From Flavobacteriales bacterium UBA6770 (GTDB taxonomy: Bacteria > Bacteroidota > Bacteroidia > Flavobacteriales_G > Salibacteraceae): a stretch of 64,000 bases of DNA. The translations under genes and the position numbers were made by a program. The stretch covers positions 310,001 to 374,000 of the forward strand of contig CAJIZH010000004.1 in the NCBI GenBank assembly GCA_905181875.1. The letters are read 5' to 3'. Below, in pieces: positions 18,866 to 30,380 of the stretch (the first letter of the stretch is position 1; every line of letters begins with the position of its first letter). The notes under the pieces were generated by a model. That model saw nothing but the letters and a program-made list of their open reading frames with translations. It did no database searches and was not told the origin of the DNA.

Positions 18866-19461
18866 AGGCTTTTCCAATATTCATCTTTCAGGGTTCTACC
18901 TCTTTGCTCAATATAAACTTGCTCTTTTTCCATTTCGAGGAATTCCTTTGGCATTTTGGCAATTTTAAATTCTCCATCCCAATGTTTGAACATTAATATT
19001 CCACAGCGCATTTGATGAAACGGAGAAGTGCATACAATTGCGTTTTCACAACCGTATTCCTTTGCTAGAATCTGGGAGTTTTTAATATTATCTTGAGTAG
19101 ATAAACTCAATGTATCCCATATAATGTCTTCTAAGTCGATTTTCCACTCTTTAGCCATTCGATGAATGAAATCTTTGCGTTCATGAGGAAAACAAGAGCC
19201 TTCAGAAAGTATCACTTTGCGCTTTTTTAGTTGATAAAGAGAACTGGCAAGGTTTAGCCTTTCCTCAGTACCTCTTCCCGGATTACAACCACAACCTGGC
19301 ACAATAATTACATCACCAAAATCGGCGGAAACGCTTCCTCCCGTTTTAAGGGGCATTTGTGCAATCCGAATCTGTTTAGAATAAGGTAACGCTAAAAAAA
19401 CTAGGATGACCAAAATGACAAACCCTACACTTTTAAATATTTGCTTACTTACTTTTACCAC
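18835..19461 (-). CDS. DUF218 / YdcF-SanA-like membrane protein
   Basis: A 208-residue protein with one N-terminal membrane helix (about residues 10-27) and a DUF218 domain. It shows DVIIVPGCG near residue 50, RLNLASSLYQL, a basic RK-VILSEG stretch near 80, DTLSLSTQDNIKNSQIL near 117 and VCTSPFHQMRC near 143. Members such as SanA and YdcF affect the cell envelope, and the catalytic role is unsettled. The start is a GTG at 19461, since no ATG precedes the helix. Only 10 bases separate it from the divergent LRR gene, so one promoter must lie inside the other gene. Confidence 0.78.
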   Translation of the reverse strand: MVKVSKQIFKSVGFVILVILVFLALPYSKQIRIAQMPLKTGGSVSADFGDVIIVPGCGCNPGRGTEERLNLASSLYQLKKRKVILSEGSCFPHERKDFIHRMAKEWKIDLEDIIWDTLSLSTQDNIKNSQILAKEYGCENAIVCTSPFHQMRCGILMFKHWDGEFKIAKMPKEFLEMEKEQVYIEQRGRTLKDEYWKSLYEIMFFFSS

Positions 19462-19471
19462 TACTAAAGTT

Positions 19472-20479
19472 ATGACTGTATTTCAATTTTTAAGTTTTCT
19501 GTTTTTTCTTTCTTTAAACTGCACTGCTCAATCACAATATTATTACAATGGGTTAGATCAGACTCTAGAATTCAGGGTTTATACAAATTTACATTTCGCC
19601 ACGCGCGAACCCGAATTGGTGTATCATATAGATTTAAGAAACCAAAGTTTGACTGCATTTCCAGAACAACTTTACAAATTCCCAAACCTGCGTTCGATTA
19701 TTTTAAGTGATAATAACCTTCAAAAGATTGAAATAAAGCCAAACACGTTCCAAAATGTAGTGATGTTAGATTTAGCCAACAATAAAATTAACAAATTTTC
19801 AATTGGCAAAAACAGTCTTACTTTCATAAAAAAACTAAACCTCGACAACAATCAACTTATTTTATTCCCACAACTTGGGAATTTTAATTTTATAGTGGAA
19901 GAACTCTATTTACGTTACAATTTTATTGCGCATATCCCTGAAGGTGAACTATTTCCTTCTACCCTTAAATTTCTTTATTTAGACAAAAATCCTATAAAAA
20001 ACCACAACGTCATTTTTAGAGAAGGGAAGCAACTAGAAACATTAACCCTGTATCATACTGGATTTAAATCGTTCCCAGAAAAAGGACGCTTAAACAAGCT
20101 GACCAAATTATATCTAAGCGACAATCCATTGGATTGGAGTTCATTCAACCCCGCACATTTCCCCAAGTTAATGCATCTAGACCTAAGCTATATAGACCTT
20201 CAATCAAAGGACCCATTTACCCAACTTAATTTACTAAAAAACTTACGTTCAATAAGCCTGGAAGGCGCTAGCATAAAAATGATTCAACCTACCATTGGTA
20301 ATCTGAAAAAACTGAGAGAAATTACTTTATTAGGCAATGAAATCAATGTATTGCCTGATGAATTTTATGGCCTTAAACTAAAACTCATCAACATCCAACG
20401 AAATCCACTTTCTAGTGATACGGAAAGACGTTTGCGAGAAACCTTTAAAAAAAGTAATCTTAGTATAGATGAGCTCTAA
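19472..20479 (+). CDS. Secreted leucine-rich-repeat protein
   Basis: A 335-residue protein with a Sec signal peptide (MTVFQFLSFLFFLSLN..TAQS) and about ten leucine-rich repeats of the LxxLxLxxNxL form, such as LRSIILSDNNLQKI, MLDLANNKI, LNLDNNQLILFP and LREITLLGNEINVLP. Such repeats form a solenoid for protein binding, here outside the inner membrane. No T9SS tail and no good lipobox is seen. The ATG at 19472 is chosen because it starts the signal peptide; an earlier frame start at 19406 would place 22 residues before it. Its stop overlaps the stop of the convergent moaCB gene. The partner is unknown. Confidence 0.75.
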   Translation: MTVFQFLSFLFFLSLNCTAQSQYYYNGLDQTLEFRVYTNLHFATREPELVYHIDLRNQSLTAFPEQLYKFPNLRSIILSDNNLQKIEIKPNTFQNVVMLDLANNKINKFSIGKNSLTFIKKLNLDNNQLILFPQLGNFNFIVEELYLRYNFIAHIPEGELFPSTLKFLYLDKNPIKNHNVIFREGKQLETLTLYHTGFKSFPEKGRLNKLTKLYLSDNPLDWSSFNPAHFPKLMHLDLSYIDLQSKDPFTQLNLLKNLRSISLEGASIKMIQPTIGNLKKLREITLLGNEINVLPDEFYGLKLKLINIQRNPLSSDTERRLRETFKKSNLSIDEL

Positions 20480-21384
20480 TCGTGCCTTCCTCCGCCTATA
20501 ATTTTAAAAACATGAAGCAATGCAGGAAACAAGGCATCCATTGTTTCTGAGGCTCCTTTAGTTGAACCTGGCAAAGTCAAAACCACCGTTTTACCTGCAG
20601 TTCCTGCCACACCTCGAGAAAGCATAGAAAATGGAGTCCTTTCCTGCCCATAAGAACGAGCGGCTTCCATTACACCAATTATTTCTCTATCCAATAAGGG
20701 GCGAACAGCTTCTGGAGTTACATCACGAACAGACATTCCCGTTCCCCCTGTAAAAATCAATAAATCATGTTTATTTTTAGATTTTGCCACTTCATCTTGA
20801 ATGATTTCAACTTCGTCAGGTACAACTGAATAATTATCAATCGCTACATTAAATGATCTAAGCTTTTCGCAAATAGCTAATCCTGCTCTATCCTCTTTTT
20901 GCCCAGCTGAAATAGTATCGCTGCATACTATTACTGAAGCAGTTAAATCCTTTCTAAACTTATACTTCCAATCGGATTTCCCGCCCTTCTTCGCCAGCAA
21001 TTTGATATTGGATATCTCAACTCCCTTATCGATTGGTTTAAGCATGTCATAGATTGTTAATGCAACAATAGATGCCCCGTGCATTGCCTCTACCTCAACT
21101 CCTGTTTTATAAATCGTTTTTACAGTAATCGTGATTAGAATATTTAATCCATTAATCTCATAGTCAATTCCAGTATATTCTATTGGCAATGGGTGACAAT
21201 CCGGCATCATTTCCCAAGTCTTTTTCACTCCAAGAAGCCCTGCTGCTTTTGCCATTGAAAACACATCACCTTTTGGCACTGTCCCTTCTTCAATCGCAAT
21301 TACTGTTTCTTGTTTCGACACCTGAACAATGGCCTGTGCAGTTGCTAGTCTTAACGTGTTCGATTTGTGTGTAATGTCCACCAT
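20476..21384 (-). CDS. moaCB: Fused MoaC-MoaB/MogA molybdenum cofactor biosynthesis protein
   Basis: A 302-residue two-domain protein from the ATG at 21384 (MVDITHKSNTLR). Residues 1-150 are MoaC, with MMPDCHPLPIEY, EVEAMHGASIVALTIYDMLK and KKGGKS; MoaC turns the MoaA product into cyclic pyranopterin monophosphate. Residues about 155-302 are MoaB/MogA, with VCSDTISAGQKEDRAG, LLIFTGGTGMSVRDVTPEA and LPGSTKGASE, which adenylate molybdopterin before molybdenum insertion. Such fusions are known in several bacteria. A longer frame up to 21453 would overlap moaE and add nothing conserved. It is the last gene of the operon, 4 bases after moaE. moaA and moeA are not in the window. Confidence 0.93.
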   Translation of the reverse strand: MVDITHKSNTLRLATAQAIVQVSKQETVIAIEEGTVPKGDVFSMAKAAGLLGVKKTWEMMPDCHPLPIEYTGIDYEINGLNILITITVKTIYKTGVEVEAMHGASIVALTIYDMLKPIDKGVEISNIKLLAKKGGKSDWKYKFRKDLTASVIVCSDTISAGQKEDRAGLAICEKLRSFNVAIDNYSVVPDEVEIIQDEVAKSKNKHDLLIFTGGTGMSVRDVTPEAVRPLLDREIIGVMEAARSYGQERTPFSMLSRGVAGTAGKTVVLTLPGSTKGASETMDALFPALLHVFKIIGGGRHD

Positions 21385-21388
21385 ACTC

Positions 21389-21838
21389 CTAATTATTGAC
21401 TTTCCATTGATGTGTGCTGTCGTCAAATATTTCCTTTCCAAAAATCGGAGCATCCTTTTTTATCGCTTCTAGGATATAACGACAAGCTTCATTAGCAGCA
21501 TTTCTTCTTGGTGAGGAAACAAATATGAATAAGCAAATTTCACCAACCTTTACTTCACCCAAACTGTGATAAATATGCATGCATGTCAAGTCATACTTTT
21601 CAAATGCCTTTTCTCTAATTGCAAAGACTGCTTCGTTCGCCAATTCTTCGTTGGCCGTATATTCAATTGCGACGACCTTTTTGCCCTCAATTTCATCGGC
21701 ACGTACTTGACCCATAAAAATATTATGAGCTCCAATTTCAGTTTTCGTTTGGTGATTCGCAATCGAGACCCCAATTGATTCTGCTGAAATAGCACCTTGT
21801 TTAAAAATTGGTTTTGGTTTTCTTAATTTTTGTTCCAT
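21389..21838 (-). CDS. moaE: Molybdopterin synthase catalytic subunit MoaE
   Basis: A 149-residue MoaE. Landmarks are HNIFMGQVRADEIEG near residue 37, LEYTANEE-like AIEYTANEE, HSLGEVKVGE near 91, VSSPRRNAANEAC near 106, and the active-site lysines in AIKKDAPIFGKEIF near 126. Together with MoaD it inserts two sulfurs into cyclic pyranopterin monophosphate to make molybdopterin. It lies 11 bases after moaD and 4 bases before moaCB, so the three are surely co-transcribed. Confidence 0.95.
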   Translation of the reverse strand: MEQKLRKPKPIFKQGAISAESIGVSIANHQTKTEIGAHNIFMGQVRADEIEGKKVVAIEYTANEELANEAVFAIREKAFEKYDLTCMHIYHSLGEVKVGEICLFIFVSSPRRNAANEACRYILEAIKKDAPIFGKEIFDDSTHQWKVNN

Positions 21839-21849
21839 AATTATACTAA

Positions 21850-22089
21850 TTAACCCCCTGAAAATGGAGGTAAAACTGAAATTTCATCGCAATCATTTAG
21901 ATCGAAATCCTTGACAACCATTTTATTATTGACTGCTAACTTTAATTCAATAGATGATATTTGAGGATACTTAACTTGTATAGATTTCTTTAACCCAAAA
22001 GCTGATATGCTGTCATCAAAATCCCATTCAATTGAATTCGATTTAACGACATCAGCAGCTTGACCATAAAATGTAATCTTTACTTTCAT
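21850..22089 (-). CDS. moaD: Molybdopterin synthase sulfur carrier subunit MoaD
   Basis: A 79-residue ubiquitin-like protein ending in PPFSGG. The C-terminal double glycine is adenylated and thiocarboxylated by MoeB to carry sulfur to MoaE. Its ATG overlaps the mobA stop by four bases, and moaE follows after 11 bases. Confidence 0.95.
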   Translation of the reverse strand: MKVKITFYGQAADVVKSNSIEWDFDDSISAFGLKKSIQVKYPQISSIELKLAVNNKMVVKDFDLNDCDEISVLPPFSGG

Positions 22090-22643
22090 CCTTGTATTTC
22101 TGCTAAATCTTCAGGTGTATTTATATTGCGAAAACAGTGCTTATACTGTTCCGAAAACTCAACTTCCTTTACTTTTTGTGTTTCTAAAAAACCAAAAACA
22201 GATCTTTTTCCTTGTTCAATATATTCTTCCAATTTGGCTAAAATTGAAACAGGGTAAACGCCTATTAATGGGTATGACTTTCCGGCACATTTAGAAATGG
22301 CTATGGTTTCTAGTTCCTCTTCTCCTATTAACTTTAAAACACATTCTTCAGAAACAAAAGGAGCATCTACAGAAACAACTAAAACATGTTCTTTACTCGC
22401 TTTTTTTAAAGCGGTATGTAATCCTCCTAATGGACCAATTGCAGTATACTCATCGGTAACTAATGAAATGCCAAATTGAATATAACTTATATTCGACGTC
22501 GAAACCCATAGCGAATGAGCTATTGGACTTAAGGTATCAATGAGACATAAAACCATAGGCTTACCGTTTATCTCAATCAAACCTTTATCAGATCCCATTC
22601 TATAGCTTTCCCCTCCAGCTAATATGACTGCTTCAAATTCCAT
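22086..22643 (-). CDS. mobA: Molybdenum cofactor guanylyltransferase MobA
   Basis: A 185-residue nucleotidyltransferase with the N-terminal GTP-binding loop LAGGESYRMGSDKGLIEING, then GPLGGLHTAL near residue 73 and VSVDAPFV near 92. It attaches GMP to the molybdenum cofactor to give the dinucleotide form used by DMSO reductase-type enzymes. Its presence suggests the cell has such an enzyme elsewhere. The ATG shares one base with the stop of the TauE/SafE gene, and its end overlaps moaD. Confidence 0.9.
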   Translation of the reverse strand: MEFEAVILAGGESYRMGSDKGLIEINGKPMVLCLIDTLSPIAHSLWVSTSNISYIQFGISLVTDEYTAIGPLGGLHTALKKASKEHVLVVSVDAPFVSEECVLKLIGEEELETIAISKCAGKSYPLIGVYPVSILAKLEEYIEQGKRSVFGFLETQKVKEVEFSEQYKHCFRNINTPEDLAEIQG

Positions 22644-23368
22644 TATAGTAAAATCAGTTTAATCGAAGCCAATGCCAATAATCCAGTAAGTAAATAGACA
22701 AGTTTTTTTGAATTCAATATTGAACCGCCAAAATAAGCTCCTCCAAATCCTCCTAATAAGGCCAATGCAATTAAGAGCAAATAATTTGGCTCTAATTCAA
22801 ACCCAGAAATAGACAAACCAACTAACCCAGCAAAAGAATTCACCCAAATGAATAAAGCCGAAACAGCAGCGGTCTCTTTTACATTGGCCCAACCAAAAAC
22901 GATAATAAGTGGTGACAAAATGATTCCACCTCCGATTCCAATCAAACCTGAAAAGAAACCAATTAATACTCCAGCTACAAGTCCATATAAAATTGGAATT
23001 TTACTGTTTTCTTGATTTTCCGTATTGGGCTTCCATAGCATTCTAATCACAGCGAAAATCAACAAAACTCCAAGAATTCGTTTATAAATATCTCCGTCTA
23101 TACTTAAATAACCTCCAAAAAGCGCAGCAGGAATAGAGGTTATTATGAAAGGATAAAACAAACGCCATTTAAAATATCCCATTCGTCTAAATTGCAGAAA
23201 AGCAATGCCTGCAACAAAAAGATTAAGAATAAGAGCGGTGGGCTTCATATACATAGAAGAAACCCCAACAAGCGCCATAAGAGCCAAGTATCCACTTGCA
23301 CCTCCATGACCAACAGAGGCATATAAAAACGCCACAAATGGCAGTAGTATGAAGAGCGCTATTTCCAA
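22643..23368 (-). CDS. TauE/SafE (TSUP) family transporter
   Basis: A 241-residue membrane protein with about seven to eight helices. The two-fold family pattern shows as FLYASVGHGGASGYLALM in the first half and FFSGLIGIGGGIILSPLII in the second. Family members move sulfite, sulfonates or other small anions. It overlaps modE by 10 bases and mobA by one, so it sits inside a molybdenum cofactor operon. No modABC is present, so uptake of molybdate or export of sulfite made by a Mo enzyme are both plausible, but neither is shown. Confidence 0.85.
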   Translation of the reverse strand: MEIALFILLPFVAFLYASVGHGGASGYLALMALVGVSSMYMKPTALILNLFVAGIAFLQFRRMGYFKWRLFYPFIITSIPAALFGGYLSIDGDIYKRILGVLLIFAVIRMLWKPNTENQENSKIPILYGLVAGVLIGFFSGLIGIGGGIILSPLIIVFGWANVKETAAVSALFIWVNSFAGLVGLSISGFELEPNYLLLIALALLGGFGGAYFGGSILNSKKLVYLLTGLLALASIKLILL

Positions 23369-23694
23369 TCGTTAAGCTGTTTTGACTGAGCATCAAAAAA
23401 CTCAAAAGACTTAGTCTCTAATTCACGAAAATATAAAACCATTTGTTTCCCAAAACTGGTCACGAGTGTTCCACCTCCACCTTTTCCACCACTTGATGTT
23501 TTAACTAACGGTTTTTCTGAGACTTTGTTCATTGAATCAACTAGTTTCCATGCCTTTTTATAAGACATGTTTAACGACTTAGATGCTTTATTAATTGAAC
23601 CATCCAATAGAATCTGTTCTAATAATCGCACTCTACCCAATCCTAAAAAGATTTGATCGTTGTGCTCAATCCATATTCTACTTTTTACTTTCAA
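23359..23694 (-). CDS. modE: ModE-type HTH regulator, DNA-binding domain only
   Basis: A protein of about 111 residues if read from the TTG at 23694 (MKVKSRIWIEHNDQ). It matches the ModE N-terminal winged helix: GRVRLLEQILLDGSINKASKSLN, then MSYKKAWKLVDSMN, then the glycine loop GGKGGGG. The molybdate-binding TOBE domains of E. coli ModE are absent. The frame is open further up to 23805, but that part runs through the gltA terminator and a promoter box, so the short start is preferred. It heads the molybdenum cofactor operon and likely regulates it. How it senses molybdate without TOBE domains is unknown. Confidence 0.85.
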   Translation of the reverse strand: MKVKSRIWIEHNDQIFLGLGRVRLLEQILLDGSINKASKSLNMSYKKAWKLVDSMNKVSEKPLVKTSSGGKGGGGTLVTSFGKQMVLYFRELETKSFEFFDAQSKQLNDWK

Positions 23695-23713
23695 TAGATG
23701 CGTTATGTCCCCG

Positions 23714-23721
23714 CAAATATA
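23714..23721 (-). promoter_or_regulatory. Predicted -7 box of the molybdenum cofactor operon
   Basis: On the minus strand the octamer reads TATATTTG, ending 19 bases before the TTG start of modE and just after the gltA terminator. It supports the short modE start and implies a very short leader. The upstream TTG lies only 14 bases away, which is shorter than the norm. Confidence 0.5.
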
Positions 23722-23736
23722 ACGTTTGGTAGAAGC

Positions 23737-23774
23737 AAAAAAAAGCCTTCTCAATTTCTTGAGAAGGCTTTTAA
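23737..23774 (-). terminator. Rho-independent terminator of gltA
   Basis: On the minus strand AAAAGCCTTCTCAA-GAAA-TTGAGAAGGC is followed by eight T's. It is a perfect 14-base stem with a GAAA loop, 18 bases past the gltA stop. Confidence 0.92.
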
Positions 23775-23791
23775 ATAATTTAATTCTGAGC

Positions 23792-25082
23792 TTATTTCCT
23801 ATCACCCATATTTACAAAAGAGCGTTCATTGGCACCAGTATAAATTTGTCTTGGACGTCCAATTGGCTCATTGTTTTCTCTCATTTCTTTCCATTGGGCA
23901 ATCCAACCTGGAAGACGGCCTAACGCAAACATTACTGTAAACATTTGAGTAGGGATTCCCATTGCTCTGTAAATAATTCCTGAATAGAAATCTACATTTG
24001 GATATAATTTACGCTCAACAAAATAGGGGTCTTTAAGAGCAACTTCTTCTAAACCTTTTGCGATTTCAAGCACTGGATCATTTACTCCTAACTTAGCCAA
24101 TACTGAATCAGCAGCCTTTTTAATAATCTTAGCCCTTGGATCAAAGTTTTTATAAACTCTATGACCAAATCCCATTAAACGAAATGGATCATCTTTATCC
24201 TTAGCTTTATCCATATACTTCTGAACATCACCACCATCAGCTCTTATTGCTTCAAGCATTTCAATCACAGCTTGATTAGCACCACCATGAAGTGGTCCCC
24301 AAAGAGCAGAAATACCAGCAGAAACTGAAGAATATAGACTCGCATGACTTGAACCTACAACTCTTACCGTAGCTGTAGAACAGTTTTGTTCGTGATCAGC
24401 ATGAAGAATTAATAATTTGTTCAACGCATCCGCTAATACTGGGTCTGGTTTGTAAACCTCAGAAGGAATAGCGAACATCATTTTAAGAAAATTTGACCCG
24501 TACTCCAAGCTATTATCAGGATAATTTACTGGATGTCCAATTTCGTTTTTAAACGCCCATGAGGCTAATGTTGGAATTTTGGCAATTATTCGAATTATAC
24601 TTAGGTGAACTTCCTCTGAAGACCTGTTTGGGTCTAAAGACTCAGGATAAAAAGCAGTCAAGAGAAGAAATTAATGAAGACAAAACACCCATAGGATGTG
24701 CATTTGATGGAAATCCATCTAAAATATTTTTAATCTCTTCATGAACCAATGTATGCTCGGTAACTTCCTTACAAAACACTTCATATTGGGCCTTGTTCGG
24801 CAACTCACCGTATATAATCAAATAGCTAACCTCAAGAAAAGAAGCATTTTCTGCTAGCTCTTCAATAGAATAACCTCTATACCGAAGAATTCCATTTTCA
24901 CCATCCAGATAAGTAATCGCACTTTTTGTGGAACCAGTATTCTTAAATCCAGGATCAAGAGTAATTAGCCCCGACTGAGCTCTTAATTTACTAATATCAA
25001 TTCCCTTTTCATTCTCTGTTCCTTCAACAACTGGCAAATCATATGTTTTACCATCGTATGTTAGTGTAGCCTTATCTGACAT
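23792..25082 (-). CDS. gltA: Citrate synthase, reading frame broken by one base
   Basis: Citrate synthase joins oxaloacetate and acetyl-CoA in the TCA cycle. Two overlapping frames encode one protein of about 430 residues: 24642-25082 gives the N-terminal part up to [13 protein letters not shown], and 23792-24661 gives the rest from [14 protein letters not shown]. Removing one base (the C at 24659, G on the coding strand) joins them cleanly. All catalytic parts are present: [27 protein letters not shown] and [16 protein letters not shown] hairpin terminator follows, and eno lies 103 bases upstream on the same strand. A consensus error is likelier than gene death, but a real mutation cannot be ruled out. 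Confidence 0.9.
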
Positions 25083-25185
25083 ATTTATTTCCTTCCTTTA
25101 ATTCCATTTTAATACAACTGCTAACTTCGTACGATTAGCCTTGTTGCGAAAATACAACTCAAACAGTTAGTTTCCTAGTGCTCGA

Positions 25186-27596
<2,411 letters not shown>

Positions 27597-27622
27597 CCTA
27601 ACAAGTCATTTAAATTTTTGAT

Positions 27623-27662
27623 AAAAAAAAAGGACAAAGCTAAATTAGCCTTATCCTTTTTA
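27623..27662 (-). terminator. Terminator of the ribosomal protein superoperon
   Basis: On the minus strand GGAUAAGGCUA-auu-UAGCUUUGUCC forms an 11-base stem (two G-U pairs), extended by A/U pairs and followed by a run of T's. It starts 29 bases past the rplQ stop. The downstream arm also contains TAGCTTTG, a match to the -7 promoter box, in front of carA. Confidence 0.85.
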
Positions 27663-27690
27663 AAAGTTTTATTTGAAAGAAGAATCAATT

Positions 27691-28248
27691 TTAATCTTTA
27701 TCCTTTCCTTCTACTTTAACTTCATCTTTTGCCTCTTCAACTTTAACTTCTGGAGCAGTCTTTGTTTCCTCAACAACTTCTGCGTCTTCCACTACTGCAG
27801 TCTTAGCTTCTGGAGTTACAGTTACATCATCATCAGACTTTTTTCTTCTTCGACGAGTAGTTTTCTTCTTAGCTTCAGCTCCGTAGATTTCATTGTAATC
27901 AACCAATTCAATCATACACATTTCAGCACCATCACCTTTTCTGGTTCCAGTTTTGATGACTCTTGTATAACCACCTGGTCTATCAGCAATCTTAGGCGCT
28001 ACATCTCTAAACAATTCAGCAACAACTTCTTTGTTTTGAAGATAACTAAAAACAACTCGACGAGAGTGTGTAGTATCAGACTTAGATTTAGTAAGCAACG
28101 GCTCCACATATGTTCTAAGCACTTTTCCTTTTGCTAGGGTAGTATTAATTCTTTTGTGTTCAATTAAAGAACTAGCAAGGTTAGCCATCAGAGCACGACG
28201 GTGTCCTGCCTTTCTACCTAAACTTTTTGTTTTGTTATTATGTCTCAT
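27691..28248 (-). CDS. rplQ: 50S ribosomal protein L17 with acidic/basic C-terminal tail
   Basis: A 185-residue L17. Residues 1-122 are the normal domain ([24 protein letters not shown], written here as start and helix; [24 protein letters not shown]). After [18 protein letters not shown] comes a tail of about 60 residues rich in Lys, Glu, Val and Ala with low complexity. Such long tails occur in Bacteroidota L17. It is the last gene of the superoperon, 36 bases after rpoA. Confidence 0.96.
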   Translation of the reverse strand: MRHNNKTKSLGRKAGHRRALMANLASSLIEHKRINTTLAKGKVLRTYVEPLLTKSKSDTTHSRRVVFSYLQNKEVVAELFRDVAPKIADRPGGYTRVIKTGTRKGDGAEMCMIELVDYNEIYGAEAKKKTTRRRRKKSDDDVTVTPEAKTAVVEDAEVVEETKTAPEVKVEEAKDEVKVEGKDKD

Positions 28249-28284
28249 TTTAACTCGAAATTCGTAGTTCGCTATTCTTTAATT

Positions 28285-29274
28285 TTACTCCTTATCTAAC
28301 TTATACTTAGACAAATTCATTCCAAAAGACAATCCTTTCACTTCTACCAATTCTTCTAATTCAGTAAGAGATTTCTTACCGAAATTTCTGAACTTAAGCA
28401 TATCATTTTTGTCAAACTGGACTAAATCTCCAAGTGTTTCAATCTCTGCTGCCTTAAGACAGTTAAGAGCTCTAACACTTAAATCTAAATCAACCAATTT
28501 AGTTTTAAGTAATTGACGCATATGCAATGAAGTTTCATCAAATTCCTCTTCAGCCGCTTTTTCTTCAGTATCTAAGGTGATTTTCTCATCAGAGAAAAGC
28601 ATGAAGTGATGAATAAGAATTTTAGCACCTTCTTTCAAAGCTTCTTTAGGGTGAACCGAACCGTCAGTTTCGATTTCCATGATCAACTTTTCGTAGTCAG
28701 TCTTTTGCTCTACTCGATAGTTTTCTACCGAATATTTTACGTTTCTGATAGGAGTAAAAATTGAATCAATTGGAATAGTTCCTAATGATCCATCTACTTT
28801 ATTTTCCTCAGCAGGCACATATCCTCGACCTTTATTAATTGTCAGTTCCATTGAAAGCTGAACGCCTTTGTCCATGGTCGCAATTACCTGATCTGGATTC
28901 AGAACTTGAAAAGCCGAAGTATATTGTCCTATATCACCAGCAGTTAAAGATTCCTGACCACCAATTTTGATGTTCACTTTTTCACTACTAATGTCCTCTA
29001 TTTGTTGTTTGAAACGCACTTGTTTCAAATTCAAAATGATTTCAGTAATATCCTCAGCTACTCCTTTAATAGTAGAAAATTCATGATCAACGCCATCAAT
29101 CTTTACAGAAGTTACAGCGAAACCTTCCAAAGAAGAAAGTAGAATTCTTCTTAATGAATTACCAACAGTAATACCGTATCCTGGTTCCAAAGGTCTGAAT
29201 TCGAATTGCCCAACTTTCTCGTCGGATTCGATCATTATGACTTTATCTGGTTTTTGAAAATCTAAGATTGCCAT
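28285..29274 (-). CDS. rpoA: DNA-directed RNA polymerase subunit alpha
   Basis: A 329-residue alpha subunit. The N-terminal domain (about 1-230) has [20 protein letters not shown] for dimer formation and binding of beta and beta'. A linker of about 20 acidic residues leads to the C-terminal domain (about 255-320) with [19 protein letters not shown] and [13 protein letters not shown], the helix-hairpin-helix that contacts DNA and activators. It lies between rpsD and rplQ, as in most bacteria. Confidence 0.98.
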   Translation of the reverse strand: MAILDFQKPDKVIMIESDEKVGQFEFRPLEPGYGITVGNSLRRILLSSLEGFAVTSVKIDGVDHEFSTIKGVAEDITEIILNLKQVRFKQQIEDISSEKVNIKIGGQESLTAGDIGQYTSAFQVLNPDQVIATMDKGVQLSMELTINKGRGYVPAEENKVDGSLGTIPIDSIFTPIRNVKYSVENYRVEQKTDYEKLIMEIETDGSVHPKEALKEGAKILIHHFMLFSDEKITLDTEEKAAEEEFDETSLHMRQLLKTKLVDLDLSVRALNCLKAAEIETLGDLVQFDKNDMLKFRNFGKKSLTELEELVEVKGLSFGMNLSKYKLDKE

Positions 29275-29301
29275 GTTTTATTGTTAAGATTACGTTAATG
29301 A

Positions 29302-29910
29302 TTACTTAGAGTACAATTCAACAATCAACTGCTCTTTGATATTCTCTGGAATATCTAATCGCTGTGCGTTTTGTACATACGTTCCTGTTAAATTCTCACG
29401 GTTAAAATCCAACCAAGGGAATTTAGATACATCTGAAGATGCTATTGAATTTCTAATTGCCTCAAGCGACTTAGACTTTTCTCTAACTGCCACAACATCA
29501 CCGGGCCTTAAAGTATAAGAGGGGATATTCACAATACTTCCGTTAACAGTAATGTGTCTGTGACCAACAAGTTGTCTTCCACCTCTACGGCTTGGAGCAA
29601 TTCCAAGTCTAAACACAGTATTGTCTAATCTAGCCTCACAAAACATAAGCAAGTTTTCACCTGTAATACCTTTTGTTCGTGATGATTTGTTGAACAAATT
29701 CTCAAATTGACGTTCAAGGATACCATAAGTATATTTTGCTTTTTGCTTTTCAGCAAGCTGAACAGCATACTCACTTTTCTTGTTTCTCCTTTTATTTGGA
29801 CCATGTTGTCCAGGAGGGTAAGCTTTTCTTTCTAACGCTTTATCCGGCCCAAAAATTGGATCTGCGAATTTTCTTGCGATTTTGGACTTGGGTCCTCTGT
29901 ATCTAGCCAT
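29302..29910 (-). CDS. rpsD: 30S ribosomal protein S4
   Basis: A 202-residue S4, a primary binder of 16S rRNA. It has the N-terminal [15 protein letters not shown], the S4 RNA-binding domain with [10 protein letters not shown] and [17 protein letters not shown], and the C-terminal IVELYSK. The N-terminal zinc-binding Cys cluster found in some S4 proteins is absent. It lies between rpsK and rpoA. Confidence 0.98.
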   Translation of the reverse strand: MARYRGPKSKIARKFADPIFGPDKALERKAYPPGQHGPNKRRNKKSEYAVQLAEKQKAKYTYGILERQFENLFNKSSRTKGITGENLLMFCEARLDNTVFRLGIAPSRRGGRQLVGHRHITVNGSIVNIPSYTLRPGDVVAVREKSKSLEAIRNSIASSDVSKFPWLDFNRENLTGTYVQNAQRLDIPENIKEQLIVELYSK

Positions 29911-29987
29911 TTTTGTTTTTTTTGAAAGGGATTATGAATTAAGGCATATCCTTCGACAATCGAATTCCTTTCTAGATTAATTATTAA

Positions 29988-30371
29988 TTATACTCTTCTT
30001 CTTTTTGGGGGGCGACAACCATTATGTGGCAATGGTGTTACATCAACAATCTCTGTAACTTGTATACCAGAATTATGGATTGAACGAATTGCAGATTCTC
30101 TTCCGGAACCGGGACCCTTCACAAACAACTTAACTTTTCTCAAACCTGCATCATATGCTACTTGAGCACAATCTTGAGCAGCCTGTTGAGCAGCATAAGG
30201 AGTATTCTTTTTAGAACCTCTAAATCCCATTTTACCAGCTGAGGACCATGAAATAGTCTGACCTTGAGAATTGGTAAGAGTAATAATGATATTGTTGAAA
30301 GAAGCTTTTACGTGCGCTTCTCCAACTGCATCAATTTTCACCTTAAACTTTTTTGCGCTTGACTTAGCCAT
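29988..30371 (-). CDS. rpsK: 30S ribosomal protein S11
   Basis: A 127-residue S11 from the 30S platform. It has [46 protein letters not shown] and the C-terminal [18 protein letters not shown]. It follows rpsM after 9 bases. Confidence 0.98.
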   Translation of the reverse strand: MAKSSAKKFKVKIDAVGEAHVKASFNNIIITLTNSQGQTISWSSAGKMGFRGSKKNTPYAAQQAAQDCAQVAYDAGLRKVKLFVKGPGSGRESAIRSIHNSGIQVTEIVDVTPLPHNGCRPPKRRRV

Positions 30372-30380
30372 AATTATTTA

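Noticed and set aside
24640-24665. Programmed +1 frameshift in gltA
   Set aside because: The site lacks a slippery run, a stop codon in the zero frame at the shift, or an SD-like stimulator; an indel is simpler.
27673-28137. A 154-codon frame opposite rplQ
   Set aside because: It is the antisense shadow of rplQ, with a Phe/Ser-rich composition that mirrors the Lys/Glu codons of the real gene.
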